Of a stretch of DNA of 64,000 nucleotides, positions 37,311 through 47,109 are shown one piece after another. Positions within the stretch are counted from its first letter, which is position 1. Each line of letters opens with the position of its first letter. This DNA is from Hydrogenophaga sp. Lineage in GTDB: Bacteria; Pseudomonadota; Gammaproteobacteria; Burkholderiales; Burkholderiaceae_C. The stretch is taken from positions 38,358 to 102,357 of the forward strand of contig NZ_JAUCZG010000013.1 of NCBI RefSeq assembly GCF_030373225.1, written 5' to 3'. The position numbers and the translations under genes are program-made. The notes beneath the pieces are model-generated. The model saw only the letters and a program-made list of their open reading frames with translations, was not told where the DNA came from and did not search any database.

Positions 37311-37405
37311 CATCCGGCTCACGCGTCACCTGACGCCGGACGCATCGTTGCCTGCCAGGTTTCTTGCGTCCCACTTCCCGACCCATCTTCTGGAGCCTGT
37401 GAACC

Positions 37406-37801
37406 GTGAGCACAACACCCGCCCTGAAAGTCCTCGTCGTCGACGACAGCAACACGATCCGGCGCAGCGCCGAAATTTTTCTCAAGCAGGGTGGGCACGA
37501 AGTCCTGTTGGCCGACGACGGATTCGATGCACTGGCCAAGATCAACGATTACCAGCCCGATCTGGTCTTCTGCGACATCCTGATGCCAAGGCTGGATGGC
37601 TACCAGACCTGCGCGATCATCAAGCGCAACGCACGCTTCGCCAGCATCCCCGTGGTCATGCTCTCGTCCAAGGACGGCGTCTTCGACAAGGCGCGCGGCC
37701 GCATGGTGGGCTCGCAGGACTACCTCACCAAACCTTTCACCAAAGACCAACTGCTGCAAGCCGTGCAGCAGTTCGGTGCCAACCTAGCCGGAGCTGCATG
37801 A
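37406..37801 (+). CDS. pilG: Twitching motility response regulator PilG
   Basis: 131-residue stand-alone receiver (CheY-like). Phospho-acceptor Asp57 in FCDILMPRLDG, acidic pocket VVDDS at 11-15, switch residues around SSKDG and Lys109 in LTKPF. In Pseudomonas PilG promotes pilus extension via PilB and activates CyaB, downstream of the ChpA kinase. The GTG at 37406 starts the gene after a GGAG; its stop overlaps the pilH start as ATGA. First gene of pilG-pilH-pilI-pilJ-chpA. Confidence 0.93.
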   Translation: MSTTPALKVLVVDDSNTIRRSAEIFLKQGGHEVLLADDGFDALAKINDYQPDLVFCDILMPRLDGYQTCAIIKRNARFASIPVVMLSSKDGVFDKARGRMVGSQDYLTKPFTKDQLLQAVQQFGANLAGAA

Positions 37802-38166
37802 TGGCCATCCACAAAATCCTTGTTGTCGACGACTCGAAAACCGAACTCATGGTGCTGTCCGATCTGCTGAGTAAAAACGGCTACAGCGTGAGGACCGCTG
37901 AGAATGCGGACGAGGCCTTCCGTCGCCTCGGGGAGGAAAAGCCGGATTTGATTTTGATGGACGTTGTCATGCCCGGTCAAAATGGATTTCAGTTGACGCG
38001 TGCCATCACCCGCGATCCTCAGTATTCCAACATTCCGATCGTGATGTGCACCAGCAAAAATCTGGAGACCGATCGGGTTTGGGGAATGCGGCAGGGTGCA
38101 CGCGACTATGTGACCAAACCAGTGAATGGTGAAGAGTTGCTGTCGAAAATCCGGGCATTGGCCTGA
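37798..38166 (+). CDS. pilH: Twitching motility response regulator PilH
   Basis: 122-residue single-domain receiver. Acceptor Asp55 (LMDVVMPGQNG), pocket VVDDS at 9-13 and Lys107 (YVTKPV). PilH is regarded as the counterweight to PilG: a phosphate sink, or the regulator that favours retraction through PilT. ATGATG opens the gene, the first ATG overlapping the pilG stop by four bases, so the two receivers are made in a coupled way. Confidence 0.92.
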   Translation: MMAIHKILVVDDSKTELMVLSDLLSKNGYSVRTAENADEAFRRLGEEKPDLILMDVVMPGQNGFQLTRAITRDPQYSNIPIVMCTSKNLETDRVWGMRQGARDYVTKPVNGEELLSKIRALA

Positions 38167-38194
38167 ACCTAGATTGAATTGAATTCCACCCAGC

Positions 38195-38746
38195 ATGGCC
38201 AAACGACAATCACTGAAGGAATTGCAGGAACGTTTGGCCCAGCGATTGAGTGTCGCCAAAACAGAAGCCGTCACGGCGGCGTGGCTCGCGGTGGAATCTC
38301 ATGGCAACCGCTACCTGCTCCCACTGGTGCAGTCCGGCGAAATTTTCCCATGGTCGGCTGTGCAGCGAGTCCCTTACACCAAGCCATGGTTCGTGGGTGT
38401 TGCCAGCCTGCGGGGCGGTCTTCACGGCGTGATCGATCTGGCGGCGCTGGTCGAATCGTCCTCCTCCACCCCTTCGGGCACGCTCTCGGGTTTGCAGGGT
38501 GAACGCATCACTTCCGAGTCGCGTCTGGTCAGTTTGCACACCGCCCTCGGTGTGAACGCAGTGATCTGGATCGATCGACTGCTGGGTTTGCGCAGCGCCG
38601 CCATGTTCACCGGCTTCGGTCCCAAACCCGATGGTGCGCCGGCCTATTTCAATCGATCGTTGGTGGATGCTCAGGGACTGCCCTGGCAAGAGTTGGACTT
38701 GCAGGTGCTGGTGGGTGAGCCCGAGTTCCTCGCCATCGCAGCCTGA
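38195..38746 (+). CDS. pilI: CheW-like adaptor PilI
   Basis: 183-residue CheW-domain protein that would couple the chemoreceptor PilJ to the kinase ChpA. A basic helical N terminus (RQSLKELQERLAQRLS) precedes the CheW fold (AAWLAVESHGNRYLLPLVQ, WFVGVASLRGGLHGVIDLAAL, SRLVSLHTALGVNAVIWIDRLLGLR). Its position between pilH and pilJ is the standard Pil-Chp order. A small hairpin with a T run (38761-38777) separates it from pilJ. Confidence 0.9.
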   Translation: MAKRQSLKELQERLAQRLSVAKTEAVTAAWLAVESHGNRYLLPLVQSGEIFPWSAVQRVPYTKPWFVGVASLRGGLHGVIDLAALVESSSSTPSGTLSGLQGERITSESRLVSLHTALGVNAVIWIDRLLGLRSAAMFTGFGPKPDGAPAYFNRSLVDAQGLPWQELDLQVLVGEPEFLAIAA

Positions 38747-38807
38747 CGATACAAACGTGTGACCGTCACGGTCTTTTCTCCTTAGTTTTCAGTTGGAAGG
38801 TGTTTAC

Positions 38808-41060
38808 ATGGCCACGCTTGATCGATTCCAGGGACTGTTCAAGAAAAAAGCCGATGATGAACGCGACTTGGCCACCGTGACGGATCAGGAGGCGGCTGAA
38901 CTGGCCGCTGCGCGACTGGCGCCCGACCCCCAGGCCGATGACTTTTCAGGCAACCTGCTCATGTCGGAAGACGACGAAGGTGCCGAAGAGCCGGGCCTGA
39001 TCTCTTTGCCACTGCTGGGGCGCCGGTCTGCGGAGCAGCACCAGCGTTCCCTGGCCGTGCTGTTGGCGTTTGGCCTGGTGGTTCTGGGCGCGGTCACCTT
39101 CTTCGTGCTGAGTCAGACGGAAAAAGTCAGTCAACAGCTGGCGGCCAGCGGTCAGGCGCTCATGCAGTCCCAGCGTCTGGCCAAAAGCGTTTCCCAGGCC
39201 TTGATCGGCAGCCCTGCGGCGTTTCCCGAGGTGCGAGACAGCTCGGATGTGCTGTCGCGAAGCGTGAGGGGCCTCAAGCAGGGCGATGCGGACCTGTCCA
39301 TCGATGCGCTCGGTCCGCAGTACACAGGCCAACTGGATGAGCTCCTGCCTCGCATCGAAGCGGCCGAAGGCAACGCTTCCGCCGTGCTGGCCCAGGAAGC
39401 GATCCTGACCCAGGTGGGCAACGCCCTGCGCACCATCAACCGACAGTCGTCGGACCTGCTCGAGATTGCCGAAACCATCTCGTCCCTCAAACTGCAACAG
39501 AACGCCCCGGCGGCAGAAATCTCGGCTTCTGGTCAGCTGGTGATGTTGACCCAGCGCATCGGCAAATCGGCCAACGAATTCCTGACGCTCGAGGGCGTGA
39601 GTCCGGAGGCGGTGTTCTTGCTGGGCAAGGACTTGAACACCTTCAAGGAGATTTCCGAGGGTCTGTTGGGCGGCAGTGAAGAGCTGCGTCTGGCCGCAGC
39701 CCGCGACGAGCAGGTGCGGGAACGGCTCGGCGCCCTGCTTGCCTTGTATGAGCAGACCCGCGTTGAAGCCGGCGCCATCCTGGGCAACCTGCAAGGTCTG
39801 GTCTCGGCACGTGAAGCGCAAGCCAGCATCATTGCCGACAGCGAGCCGCTGCGACTCGGTCTGCAGAACCTGCAGTCTGAACTCACTGCCCGTTCGGGCT
39901 TGAGTGGCGGCGAGTTCGGCGCTTTGTTGTTCTCTGCCCTGTTCGCCCTGCTGTGCGCTGGTGGCCTGGCTTACGTGCAATTGCAGGAAAGCCGTCAGCG
40001 ACAGCTCGCGGCCGAAGCGCAGCGCCTGGCGGCGGAGTCGCTGGAGCAGGACGCCAAGCGGGTGAATGATGCCAACCAGGCGGCCATTCTGCGTTTGATG
40101 AACGAACTGCAGACAGTGGCTGAAGGTGACCTTACCCAGGAAGCCACGGTGACGGAGGACATCACGGGCGCCATTGCCGACTCGGTGAACTACACGGTGG
40201 AAGAACTGCGATCGCTGGTGGGCAACGTGCAGGCCACTGCCACGCGGGTGGCGCAAACCACATCGGCGGTGGAAAGCACGTCCACTGAACTGCTGGCAGC
40301 GTCCACAGAACAGCTCCGGGAGATTCGTGAAACCGGCCAGTCTGTGCTGGACATGGCCCAACGCATCAACCAGGTCTCGGGTCAGGCGCAGGAGTCTGCC
40401 ACGGTGGCCCGCGCGTCGCTGCAAGCGGCTGAGTCGGGCTTGCAGGCGGTGCAGGACGCCATCGGCGGCATGAACTCGATTCGCGACCAGATCCAGGAGA
40501 CGTCCAAGCGCATCAAGCGGCTGGGCGAGTCTTCGCAGGAAATTGGCGAGATCACCGAGCTGATCTCGGACATCACCGAACAGACCAACGTGCTGGCTTT
40601 GAACGCCGCCATTCAAGCCGCATCGGCTGGTGAAGCCGGTCGCGGCTTCTCGGTGGTTGCCGAAGAGGTGCAGCGACTGGCTGAACGCTCTGCCGATGCC
40701 ACGCGGCAGATTTCGGCGCTGGTGAAGGCGATTCAAACCGACACGCAGGACGCTGTGGCCGCCATGGAGCGCTCCACGCAGGGTGTGGTCGAAGGGGCGA
40801 AACTCTCCGACAACGCCGGTACCGCGCTGTCCGAAATCGATCGCGTGTCCCGCCGACTGGCCGAACTGATCGAACAGATTTCCAACGCTGCATCTCGCGA
40901 AGCCGATTCAGCCAACGAGGTGGCCGGCAACATTCAGCACATCTTTGCCGTGACGGAGCAAACGGGTGAAGGAACCCGCTCCACGGCTCAGCAGGTGCGC
41001 GAACTGTCGGCCATGGCCGAAGAACTTCGCCAGTCGGTGTCGCGATTCAAGATCGCCTGA
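38808..41060 (+). CDS. pilJ: Methyl-accepting chemotaxis protein PilJ
   Basis: 750-residue chemoreceptor of the twitching pathway. A long cytoplasmic N terminus (1-80, acidic) precedes TM1 (about 81-103). The periplasmic domain contains PilJ-type helical repeats ([28 protein letters not shown]), TM2 is near 375-395, and a HAMP region follows. The signalling domain holds the hairpin tip [21 protein letters not shown] and [24 protein letters not shown] lies seven bases before ATG 38808; an upstream in-frame TTG at 38793 is unlikely. PilJ reports surface contact or pilus tension to ChpA. Confidence 0.94.
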   Translation: MATLDRFQGLFKKKADDERDLATVTDQEAAELAAARLAPDPQADDFSGNLLMSEDDEGAEEPGLISLPLLGRRSAEQHQRSLAVLLAFGLVVLGAVTFFVLSQTEKVSQQLAASGQALMQSQRLAKSVSQALIGSPAAFPEVRDSSDVLSRSVRGLKQGDADLSIDALGPQYTGQLDELLPRIEAAEGNASAVLAQEAILTQVGNALRTINRQSSDLLEIAETISSLKLQQNAPAAEISASGQLVMLTQRIGKSANEFLTLEGVSPEAVFLLGKDLNTFKEISEGLLGGSEELRLAAARDEQVRERLGALLALYEQTRVEAGAILGNLQGLVSAREAQASIIADSEPLRLGLQNLQSELTARSGLSGGEFGALLFSALFALLCAGGLAYVQLQESRQRQLAAEAQRLAAESLEQDAKRVNDANQAAILRLMNELQTVAEGDLTQEATVTEDITGAIADSVNYTVEELRSLVGNVQATATRVAQTTSAVESTSTELLAASTEQLREIRETGQSVLDMAQRINQVSGQAQESATVARASLQAAESGLQAVQDAIGGMNSIRDQIQETSKRIKRLGESSQEIGEITELISDITEQTNVLALNAAIQAASAGEAGRGFSVVAEEVQRLAERSADATRQISALVKAIQTDTQDAVAAMERSTQGVVEGAKLSDNAGTALSEIDRVSRRLAELIEQISNAASREADSANEVAGNIQHIFAVTEQTGEGTRSTAQQVRELSAMAEELRQSVSRFKIA

Positions 41061-41093
41061 TTGCCCCAGTCGGACCTTTACCCCAAGACCAAC

Positions 41094-44000
41094 ATGCTCG
41101 ACACCGCCAGCGACAGTCTGCAGATGGATCCCCCTGTCGCCGACCTCGGTCCGTTGGCGTGGGTGTTTGAAGAACTGCGCAAATCGCTTGATGGCGCCAA
41201 CAAGGCGATCAAGCGATTTGTTCGTGAAACAGAACAATCGCGACTCGACGACTTGCAGGCGGTCGATCCCGCTTCCTTGCGACAGGCGCGGCAGCAACTG
41301 CATCAGGCGGTGGGCGCCCTGGAGATGGTGGGGCTCGGCGCACCAGCCCATGTGCTCAGAGCCATGGAAGCCGCTGTGCAGCGCTTTGTTCAGCGTCCCC
41401 AGTCATGCACCGACGCGGCCGCGGCGAAGGTCGAGCGGGCCAGTTTTGCCTTGGTGGAGTATCTCGAGGCCGTGCTGAACAACAAGCCGGTGCAGCCTGT
41501 GGCGCTGTTCGCCCAGTATCGCGAGGTGCAGGAGCTCGCTGCAGCCGAGCGCGTTCACCCGGCCGATCTGTGGCCGTTTGATCACCACGGGATGGATGTC
41601 GACGCGCCGACGGACCGCACGCCGCTGGCATGTGATCCATCCATCCGGTCCCTCTTTGATCGTCTGGTGCTGCTGGTTGTGAAGACCGAAAGCCAGGCTG
41701 CGGCGCAACAGCTGGTCAAGCTCTGCGCCGGCCTTTCGGTGGGCGCTGCCGATACCCGCACAAAGACCTTCTGGCGCGTCGCTTCCGGCTTCTTTGAAGC
41801 GGTTGCTCAGCGCCTGCTGGCACACGATGTGTATGTCAAGCGTGCTTTTTCGCGGATCCTGATGCAGTTCGTGACCTTGTCGCAAGGCAAGGCTCAGGTC
41901 TCCGAAACCTTGCTCCACGATCTGCTGTTTTTCTGCGCGCAGCCGCGCGACGTCTCCGAGAAGACCTCGCCGCAACTGGCGGCTGTGCGCAAGGCCTTTG
42001 GCCTGGGTGATCCGCCTGCTGTGGACTACCACGTGGCCTCCCTGGGTCGGTACGACCCGGCCGTGCTGGCGCAGGCGCGCAAACGCATCAACCTCGCCAA
42101 GGAGGCGTGGTCGCTTTATTCCGGCGGTGACGCCAGCCGCGCCCGCCAGGTCGCCGACCAGTTTGGTTTGATCGGAGACTCACTGCTCAAACTGCATCCG
42201 GCGAGCACGGTGCTGGCCCAGGCGTTGGTGAAGGCGGCCGACCATGCCGTGCGCGAGCCCGGCGGCGTGAGTCCGGAGCTGGCCATGGAAGTGGCCACCA
42301 CAACCTTGTATCTCGAGGCGGCCTTTGAAGATTTTGATCCCAGCGCTCCGGAACTGACCGAACGCACCCAGGCACTGGCCGATCGGCTCGAAGCCGTGAT
42401 GGCGGGGCAGCCGGCGCAGCCCCTGGATGTCTGGATGGAGCAGCTGTACCGCCGGGTGAGTGACCGGCAGACCATGGGCAGCGTGGTGGGCGAGCTCAAG
42501 GTGTCACTGGGCGAAGTCGAAAAATCGCTCGACCAGTTTTTCCGCACGCCCCAGGAGAAGGACGGACTGCACGTCGCTGCTTCGCAATTGGCGCAGATGC
42601 GCGGCGTGTTGTCGGTTCTGGGCCTGGACCAGGCGGTGCATGCCGTCACCCGGATGCGTACCATGGTCGAGCAGATTCTCGACACCGAGGTGGACGAGGC
42701 ACTGGCTCGCGAGGCTGGCACCTTCCAGCAGCTGGGCAACAACCTCAGTGCCATGAGCCTGTTGGTCGACATGCTGAACTACCAGCCCACGCTGGCGAAG
42801 AAACTCTTTGTCTTTGATGAGGAAAAGGGCGAACTCCTGCCCTTGATGGGGCGTGCGCCCGCAGCCGGGCTCCGGCATCCCACTGCCCGAGACGAGGCGC
42901 GCGCCATCAGCGACGGTGTGCAGCAGGTTGTGAGCGAGGTTCAGGGCGGCATGAGCCTGGTGGATCTCAGTCAGCAACTCGACTCCCTGGCTGCTCAGGC
43001 CACACTGGCCGAGCAGTCGGGTGTGGCCCGTGCCGCGCGCGAAGCCGCAGGCGCCGTGGTGGGTGAGGATGCTGCGGCAGGTGCCCAGGCCCTGGTCGGT
43101 CTGTCCGAAGCTTCCATGGCGGCGAACGAACCGGAGCAGGTTGACACCAGCGGTGAGGACAACGACGAAGAAGACCTGCTTGACATCTTCCTGGAAGAAG
43201 CTCGCGAGGTCGTGGGCAACGGACTGGATGCGGTGGGTCACCTTCAGGTGCAGCCTGGCGATCTCGAAAGCCTCACCACGCTGCGCCGTGCGTTCCACAC
43301 GCTCAAGGGCAGTTCGCGCATGGTGGGCCTGGAGGAATTCGGGCAAGCCGCGTGGGCCATGGAGCAGTTGCTCAACACCGTGCTCGCAGAGCAACGACCG
43401 GCCAGCCCGCCACTGTTGATGCTGACCGGGCAGGCCATGTCCGAGTTCGCGCGTTGGGTGGACGACATTTCCGCGCGACGTGAAGGCCACTGGAAAGCGC
43501 AACCGTTCAAGGCCAGTGCAGAGGCGCTGCGCGATCAAGGCCGCTTCCTTCCGCTGGCCCAGTCGATCGATCCGCAGGCCGAGGCCAGATCCAGTTCGCC
43601 CGCGCCGCTCGACCTTGCCGTGCCTCAAGAACCCTTGTCGCTCCCCGAGCCGGTCCATGAGTCGGTAGAGGCGGCCTTGCCCACGTTTGATCTGGATTTC
43701 ACCGCATCGCCCGAGAGCGCCGATCCGGTGGCGTCGGTGGAGCCCGAGGAGGACGTTGCCTTCGACACCGCCTTTCTGGACCTCGGTCCGGAGCCAGCGG
43801 TCGAAGTCCCCGAAGCGCAAGCTTTGCTGGCCGACATCGACTTTGGCAGTCTGGCAGCGTTCGCTTCGAAAGAGGTGACGTCGCCTGATGAGGCAGCTTC
43901 ATTGGCAGAAGCCTCGGAGCCAGCGCCGCACCCCGAGCCCGATGTGTCTGACGTGCCGCCCGCCGAGCCCGTTGATGCGGCAGCCGCAGGGGCCACGCCA

Positions 44001-47000
44001 CAGACCAGCCCGTTTGACGAGGCCGTCACGGAAGAGATGCCCGACGAACAGACCCGTGTGATCGGGTCTCTGCGAATCGGGCTCAAGCTGTACAACGTGT
44101 ACCTCAACGAGGCTGATGAGTGGTCTCGGCGCCTTTGCACAGGACTCGCCGAATGGGCACTGGAGCGGCATGAGCCGGTGCCGGAGCAGACCGAGGCCCT
44201 CGCGCATTCGCTGGCCGGCAGCTCCGCGACTGTGGGCTTCCAGTCGCTGTCAGACATTGCGCGCGCCCTGGAGCACGCCCTGGAATCGGTGAGCCTGCAT
44301 CAGCAAGCGGGCGTCCTCGCAACGGCAGAACAGGCCCGCCTGTTCGTCGATGCGTCTGAAGACATTCGACGCCTTCTGCATCAGTTTGCTGCAGGCTTCC
44401 TCAAGGAGCCCGATCCACAGTTGATGGATGCGCTGTACCGCGTGGTCCACGATCCGGTGCCCGAGGAGGCTTCCCCAGCGGTCGACGCCGAGGTGGCAGA
44501 GGCCTGGCTGGCGCCCGAAGACATGGTGATCGAGGAAGCGCTGCCGCAGGAGCCTGACTGGGCGCCTGCCGAGGTGGTTGAACCTCCGCCCTCAAGTCTT
44601 GCCCCGCTGACCACTTTCGATCTGCCGTCTCTGGCCGATCCAGCGATTGATTTTGTCGCCCCGCACACCGATGGCCACCGGGTGGACCATGGCCGGGTGC
44701 AGGACATCGACGACGACATCGACGTGCTGGACACGATCGACATCGACCTGTTTCCGATCTTTGCCGAGGAAGCCCAGGAGTTGCTGCCGCAGCTCGAAGG
44801 CGCCTTGCGCCAGTGGGTGGCCCGGCCCGACAACGGCAGCGCCCGGGCAGAAGTTCTGCGCAATCTGCACACGCTCAAGGGAAGCGCCCGGCTGGCCGGC
44901 GCGCTTCGCCTGGGTGAAATGGTGCACCGCATGGAAACCACGGCAGAGCGGTTGGGTTCCGAGGTGAAGCGAGGCTCGGATCTGGAGCCCTTGCAGTCGG
45001 CGTTCGACGACATCAGTGCCCGTTTCGAGATCTTGCGCAATCGCGATCCCGAATCCAGCGATGTGGTGCAGACCGCGCCGGAACAGGTCGTGTTCGAACC
45101 CGCCCCTCTGGCTGAACCGATCACGGCCGTCGAGGCCGAACAGGCGCCCGGGGCCGATCTCACCCGAAGCATGGAAGGCCTCACCCTGCCGGTGGCGCCC
45201 ACGGTCACGCAGGCTCGTGCCGGAGCCGCTGTGCGCGTGCGTCCCGAACTCCTGGACCGACTCGTGAACCAGGCGGGTGAGGTCATGATCACCCGCACGC
45301 GCATGGAGTCCGAGCTGGTCACGCTGCGCGGCTCGCTGAAAGATCTCACGGGCAACCTCGACCGATTGCGCGGCCAGTTGCGCGACATCGAACTGCAGGC
45401 CGAGACACAGATGCAGTCCCGACTGGCCCAGGCGCGGGACGCCGACCAATCGTTCGATCCACTCGAGTTCGACCGATTCACGCGCGTGCAGGAACTCACC
45501 CGGATGATGGCCGAGTCGGTGAACGACGTGGCCACGGTGCAGCGCAACCTGCAGCGCGCCGTGGAATCCACCGAAGACAGTCTGGTGGCCCAGGGCCGAC
45601 AGACCCGCGAACTGCAGCGCGACCTGCTGCGCACGCGCATGGTGGAATTCGAAGGCATCTCCGAGCGCCTGTACCGCGTGGTGCGCCAGGCGTCGAAGGA
45701 AACAGGCAAGCAGGTGCGTCTGGACATCACTGGCGGCAACATCGAGATGGACCGTGGAGTGCTGGACCGGATGACGGCAGCCTTCGAGCACTTGTTGCGC
45801 AACAGCGTGGTGCACGGTATCGAGTCGCCCGAACAGCGATTGAGTGCGGGCAAAGCCGCCGAGGGTCAGATCGAGATCACGCTGGCGCAGGAGCTCAACG
45901 ATGTGTCGGTGGTTTTTGCTGACGACGGCGCCGGGCTGGACCTGCCGCGCTTGCGGGAAAAGGCTGCAGCACAGGGTCTGATTGAGCAGAACGCCACCCT
46001 GACCGACGTCGAGGCAGCCCAGTTGGTGTTCGAGCCGGGCATCAGCACGGCGCGTGAAGTCTCCGAACTCGCAGGTCGGGGCATCGGAATGGACGTGGTC
46101 CGCAACGATGTGGTGGCCCTGGGCGGCCGCATCGAGACCGCGACGCAGGCCGGACAAGGCACCAATTTCAAACTGGTGCTGCCGCTCACCACGGCCGTGA
46201 CGCAGGTGGTGATGTTGCGGGCGGGTGCACTCACGTTGGGTGTGCCTTCCAACCTGGTGGAGCTGGTGCGGCGCGTCAGCGCAGACGAACTGGCCAAGGC
46301 TTATGCGAACGGTTCCCTGACCGTGGCCGGTGAAGCGGTGCCCTTTTTCTGGACGGGCGCGTTGCTGCAGTCGTCCGTGCAGTCGCTGGAGTCCACGGGT
46401 CGCACCTTGCCGGTCATCATCTTCCGCAGTGCGGCGCAACGGGTGGCCATGCACGTGGACGAGGTTCTGGGCAACCAGGAAGTGGTGGTGAAGAACCTCG
46501 GATCCCAGCTCTCGCGGCTGCCGGGCCTGGCGGGCATGTCGGTGCTGGCATCGGGCGCTGTGGCCTTGATCTACAACCCGGTCGCGCTGGCCACGGTGTA
46601 CGGTGAGCAGGTGCGCAACTGGGTGAGCACGCAGCAGAAGATCGTCCAGGCCATGCCGGCCGACGCGCCATTGGCGATGGAGCTGGCGGTGAACGCGGTT
46701 CCCCTGGTGCTGGTGGTCGACGACTCCATCACGGTTCGCCGTGTGACGCAGCGTTTGCTGCAGCGAGAAGGCTACCGGGTCACGCTGGCTGCCGACGGGC
46801 TGCAGGCGCTGGAGAAGCTGCAGGTCGAGCGACCCACGGTGGTTCTGTCCGACATTGAAATGCCGCGCATGGACGGCTTCGACCTGGTGCGCAACATTCG
46901 CAGCGATGCCCGTTTGTCCGACTTGCCGGTGATCATGATCACGTCGCGCATCGCGGAAAAACACCGCGAGCACGCTCGCGAGCTGGGTGTGGACCACTAT

Positions 47001-47075
47001 CTGGGCAAGCCCTACGCCGAAGACGAATTGCTGGCCCTGATCGGGCACTACGCCAAGGCAGCGACCGAGGCCTGA
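41094..47075 (+). CDS. chpA: Hybrid CheA-type histidine kinase ChpA/PilL with multiple Hpt modules
   Basis: Giant kinase of about 1,990 residues. Three Hpt sites carry a clear histidine: HTLKGSSRMVG (His codon 43297), AHSLAGSSATVG (44205) and HTLKGSARLAG (44868). Two further Hpt-like folds lie N-terminally (LHQAVGALEMVGL and ASQLAQMRGVLSVLGL). Then come dimerisation helices (RPELLDRLVNQAGEVMI), a CheA ATPase domain (HLLRNSVVHGIE, GRGIGMDVV), a CheW domain (AGALTLGVPSNLVELV) and a C-terminal receiver (acceptor Asp at 46851, VVLSDIEMPRMDG). It phosphorylates PilG/PilH. ATG 41094 is preferred; a TTG abutting the pilJ stop (41061) would add 11 residues. Acidic, Pro/Ala-rich linkers join the modules. 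Confidence 0.94.
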   Translation: MLDTASDSLQMDPPVADLGPLAWVFEELRKSLDGANKAIKRFVRETEQSRLDDLQAVDPASLRQARQQLHQAVGALEMVGLGAPAHVLRAMEAAVQRFVQRPQSCTDAAAAKVERASFALVEYLEAVLNNKPVQPVALFAQYREVQELAAAERVHPADLWPFDHHGMDVDAPTDRTPLACDPSIRSLFDRLVLLVVKTESQAAAQQLVKLCAGLSVGAADTRTKTFWRVASGFFEAVAQRLLAHDVYVKRAFSRILMQFVTLSQGKAQVSETLLHDLLFFCAQPRDVSEKTSPQLAAVRKAFGLGDPPAVDYHVASLGRYDPAVLAQARKRINLAKEAWSLYSGGDASRARQVADQFGLIGDSLLKLHPASTVLAQALVKAADHAVREPGGVSPELAMEVATTTLYLEAAFEDFDPSAPELTERTQALADRLEAVMAGQPAQPLDVWMEQLYRRVSDRQTMGSVVGELKVSLGEVEKSLDQFFRTPQEKDGLHVAASQLAQMRGVLSVLGLDQAVHAVTRMRTMVEQILDTEVDEALAREAGTFQQLGNNLSAMSLLVDMLNYQPTLAKKLFVFDEEKGELLPLMGRAPAAGLRHPTARDEARAISDGVQQVVSEVQGGMSLVDLSQQLDSLAAQATLAEQSGVARAAREAAGAVVGEDAAAGAQALVGLSEASMAANEPEQVDTSGEDNDEEDLLDIFLEEAREVVGNGLDAVGHLQVQPGDLESLTTLRRAFHTLKGSSRMVGLEEFGQAAWAMEQLLNTVLAEQRPASPPLLMLTGQAMSEFARWVDDISARREGHWKAQPFKASAEALRDQGRFLPLAQSIDPQAEARSSSPAPLDLAVPQEPLSLPEPVHESVEAALPTFDLDFTASPESADPVASVEPEEDVAFDTAFLDLGPEPAVEVPEAQALLADIDFGSLAAFASKEVTSPDEAASLAEASEPAPHPEPDVSDVPPAEPVDAAAAGATPQTSPFDEAVTEEMPDEQTRVIGSLRIGLKLYNVYLNEADEWSRRLCTGLAEWALERHEPVPEQTEALAHSLAGSSATVGFQSLSDIARALEHALESVSLHQQAGVLATAEQARLFVDASEDIRRLLHQFAAGFLKEPDPQLMDALYRVVHDPVPEEASPAVDAEVAEAWLAPEDMVIEEALPQEPDWAPAEVVEPPPSSLAPLTTFDLPSLADPAIDFVAPHTDGHRVDHGRVQDIDDDIDVLDTIDIDLFPIFAEEAQELLPQLEGALRQWVARPDNGSARAEVLRNLHTLKGSARLAGALRLGEMVHRMETTAERLGSEVKRGSDLEPLQSAFDDISARFEILRNRDPESSDVVQTAPEQVVFEPAPLAEPITAVEAEQAPGADLTRSMEGLTLPVAPTVTQARAGAAVRVRPELLDRLVNQAGEVMITRTRMESELVTLRGSLKDLTGNLDRLRGQLRDIELQAETQMQSRLAQARDADQSFDPLEFDRFTRVQELTRMMAESVNDVATVQRNLQRAVESTEDSLVAQGRQTRELQRDLLRTRMVEFEGISERLYRVVRQASKETGKQVRLDITGGNIEMDRGVLDRMTAAFEHLLRNSVVHGIESPEQRLSAGKAAEGQIEITLAQELNDVSVVFADDGAGLDLPRLREKAAAQGLIEQNATLTDVEAAQLVFEPGISTAREVSELAGRGIGMDVVRNDVVALGGRIETATQAGQGTNFKLVLPLTTAVTQVVMLRAGALTLGVPSNLVELVRRVSADELAKAYANGSLTVAGEAVPFFWTGALLQSSVQSLESTGRTLPVIIFRSAAQRVAMHVDEVLGNQEVVVKNLGSQLSRLPGLAGMSVLASGAVALIYNPVALATVYGEQVRNWVSTQQKIVQAMPADAPLAMELAVNAVPLVLVVDDSITVRRVTQRLLQREGYRVTLAADGLQALEKLQVERPTVVLSDIEMPRMDGFDLVRNIRSDARLSDLPVIMITSRIAEKHREHARELGVDHYLGKPYAEDELLALIGHYAKAATEA

Positions 47076-47079
47076 GGGG

Positions 47080-47108
47080 CTCTCCCCGATCCGTCGGACC
47101 GGGGAGAG
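47080..47108. terminator. Stem-loop between convergent chpA and the D-threonine-aldolase-like gene
   Basis: A 9-bp perfect stem (CTCTCCCCG at 47080-47088, CGGGGAGAG at 47100-47108), extended inward by TCC/GGA after one mismatch. It lies five bases after the chpA stop and one base from the other stop. No T run on either side, so it is either a weak terminator or an mRNA 3'-end stabiliser. Confidence 0.5.
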
Positions 47109-47109
47109 G

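Noticed and set aside
44592..47048. 818-codon open frame on the minus strand opposite chpA
   Set aside because: It mirrors the conserved kinase, CheW and receiver domains of chpA in another frame and shows no family signature.
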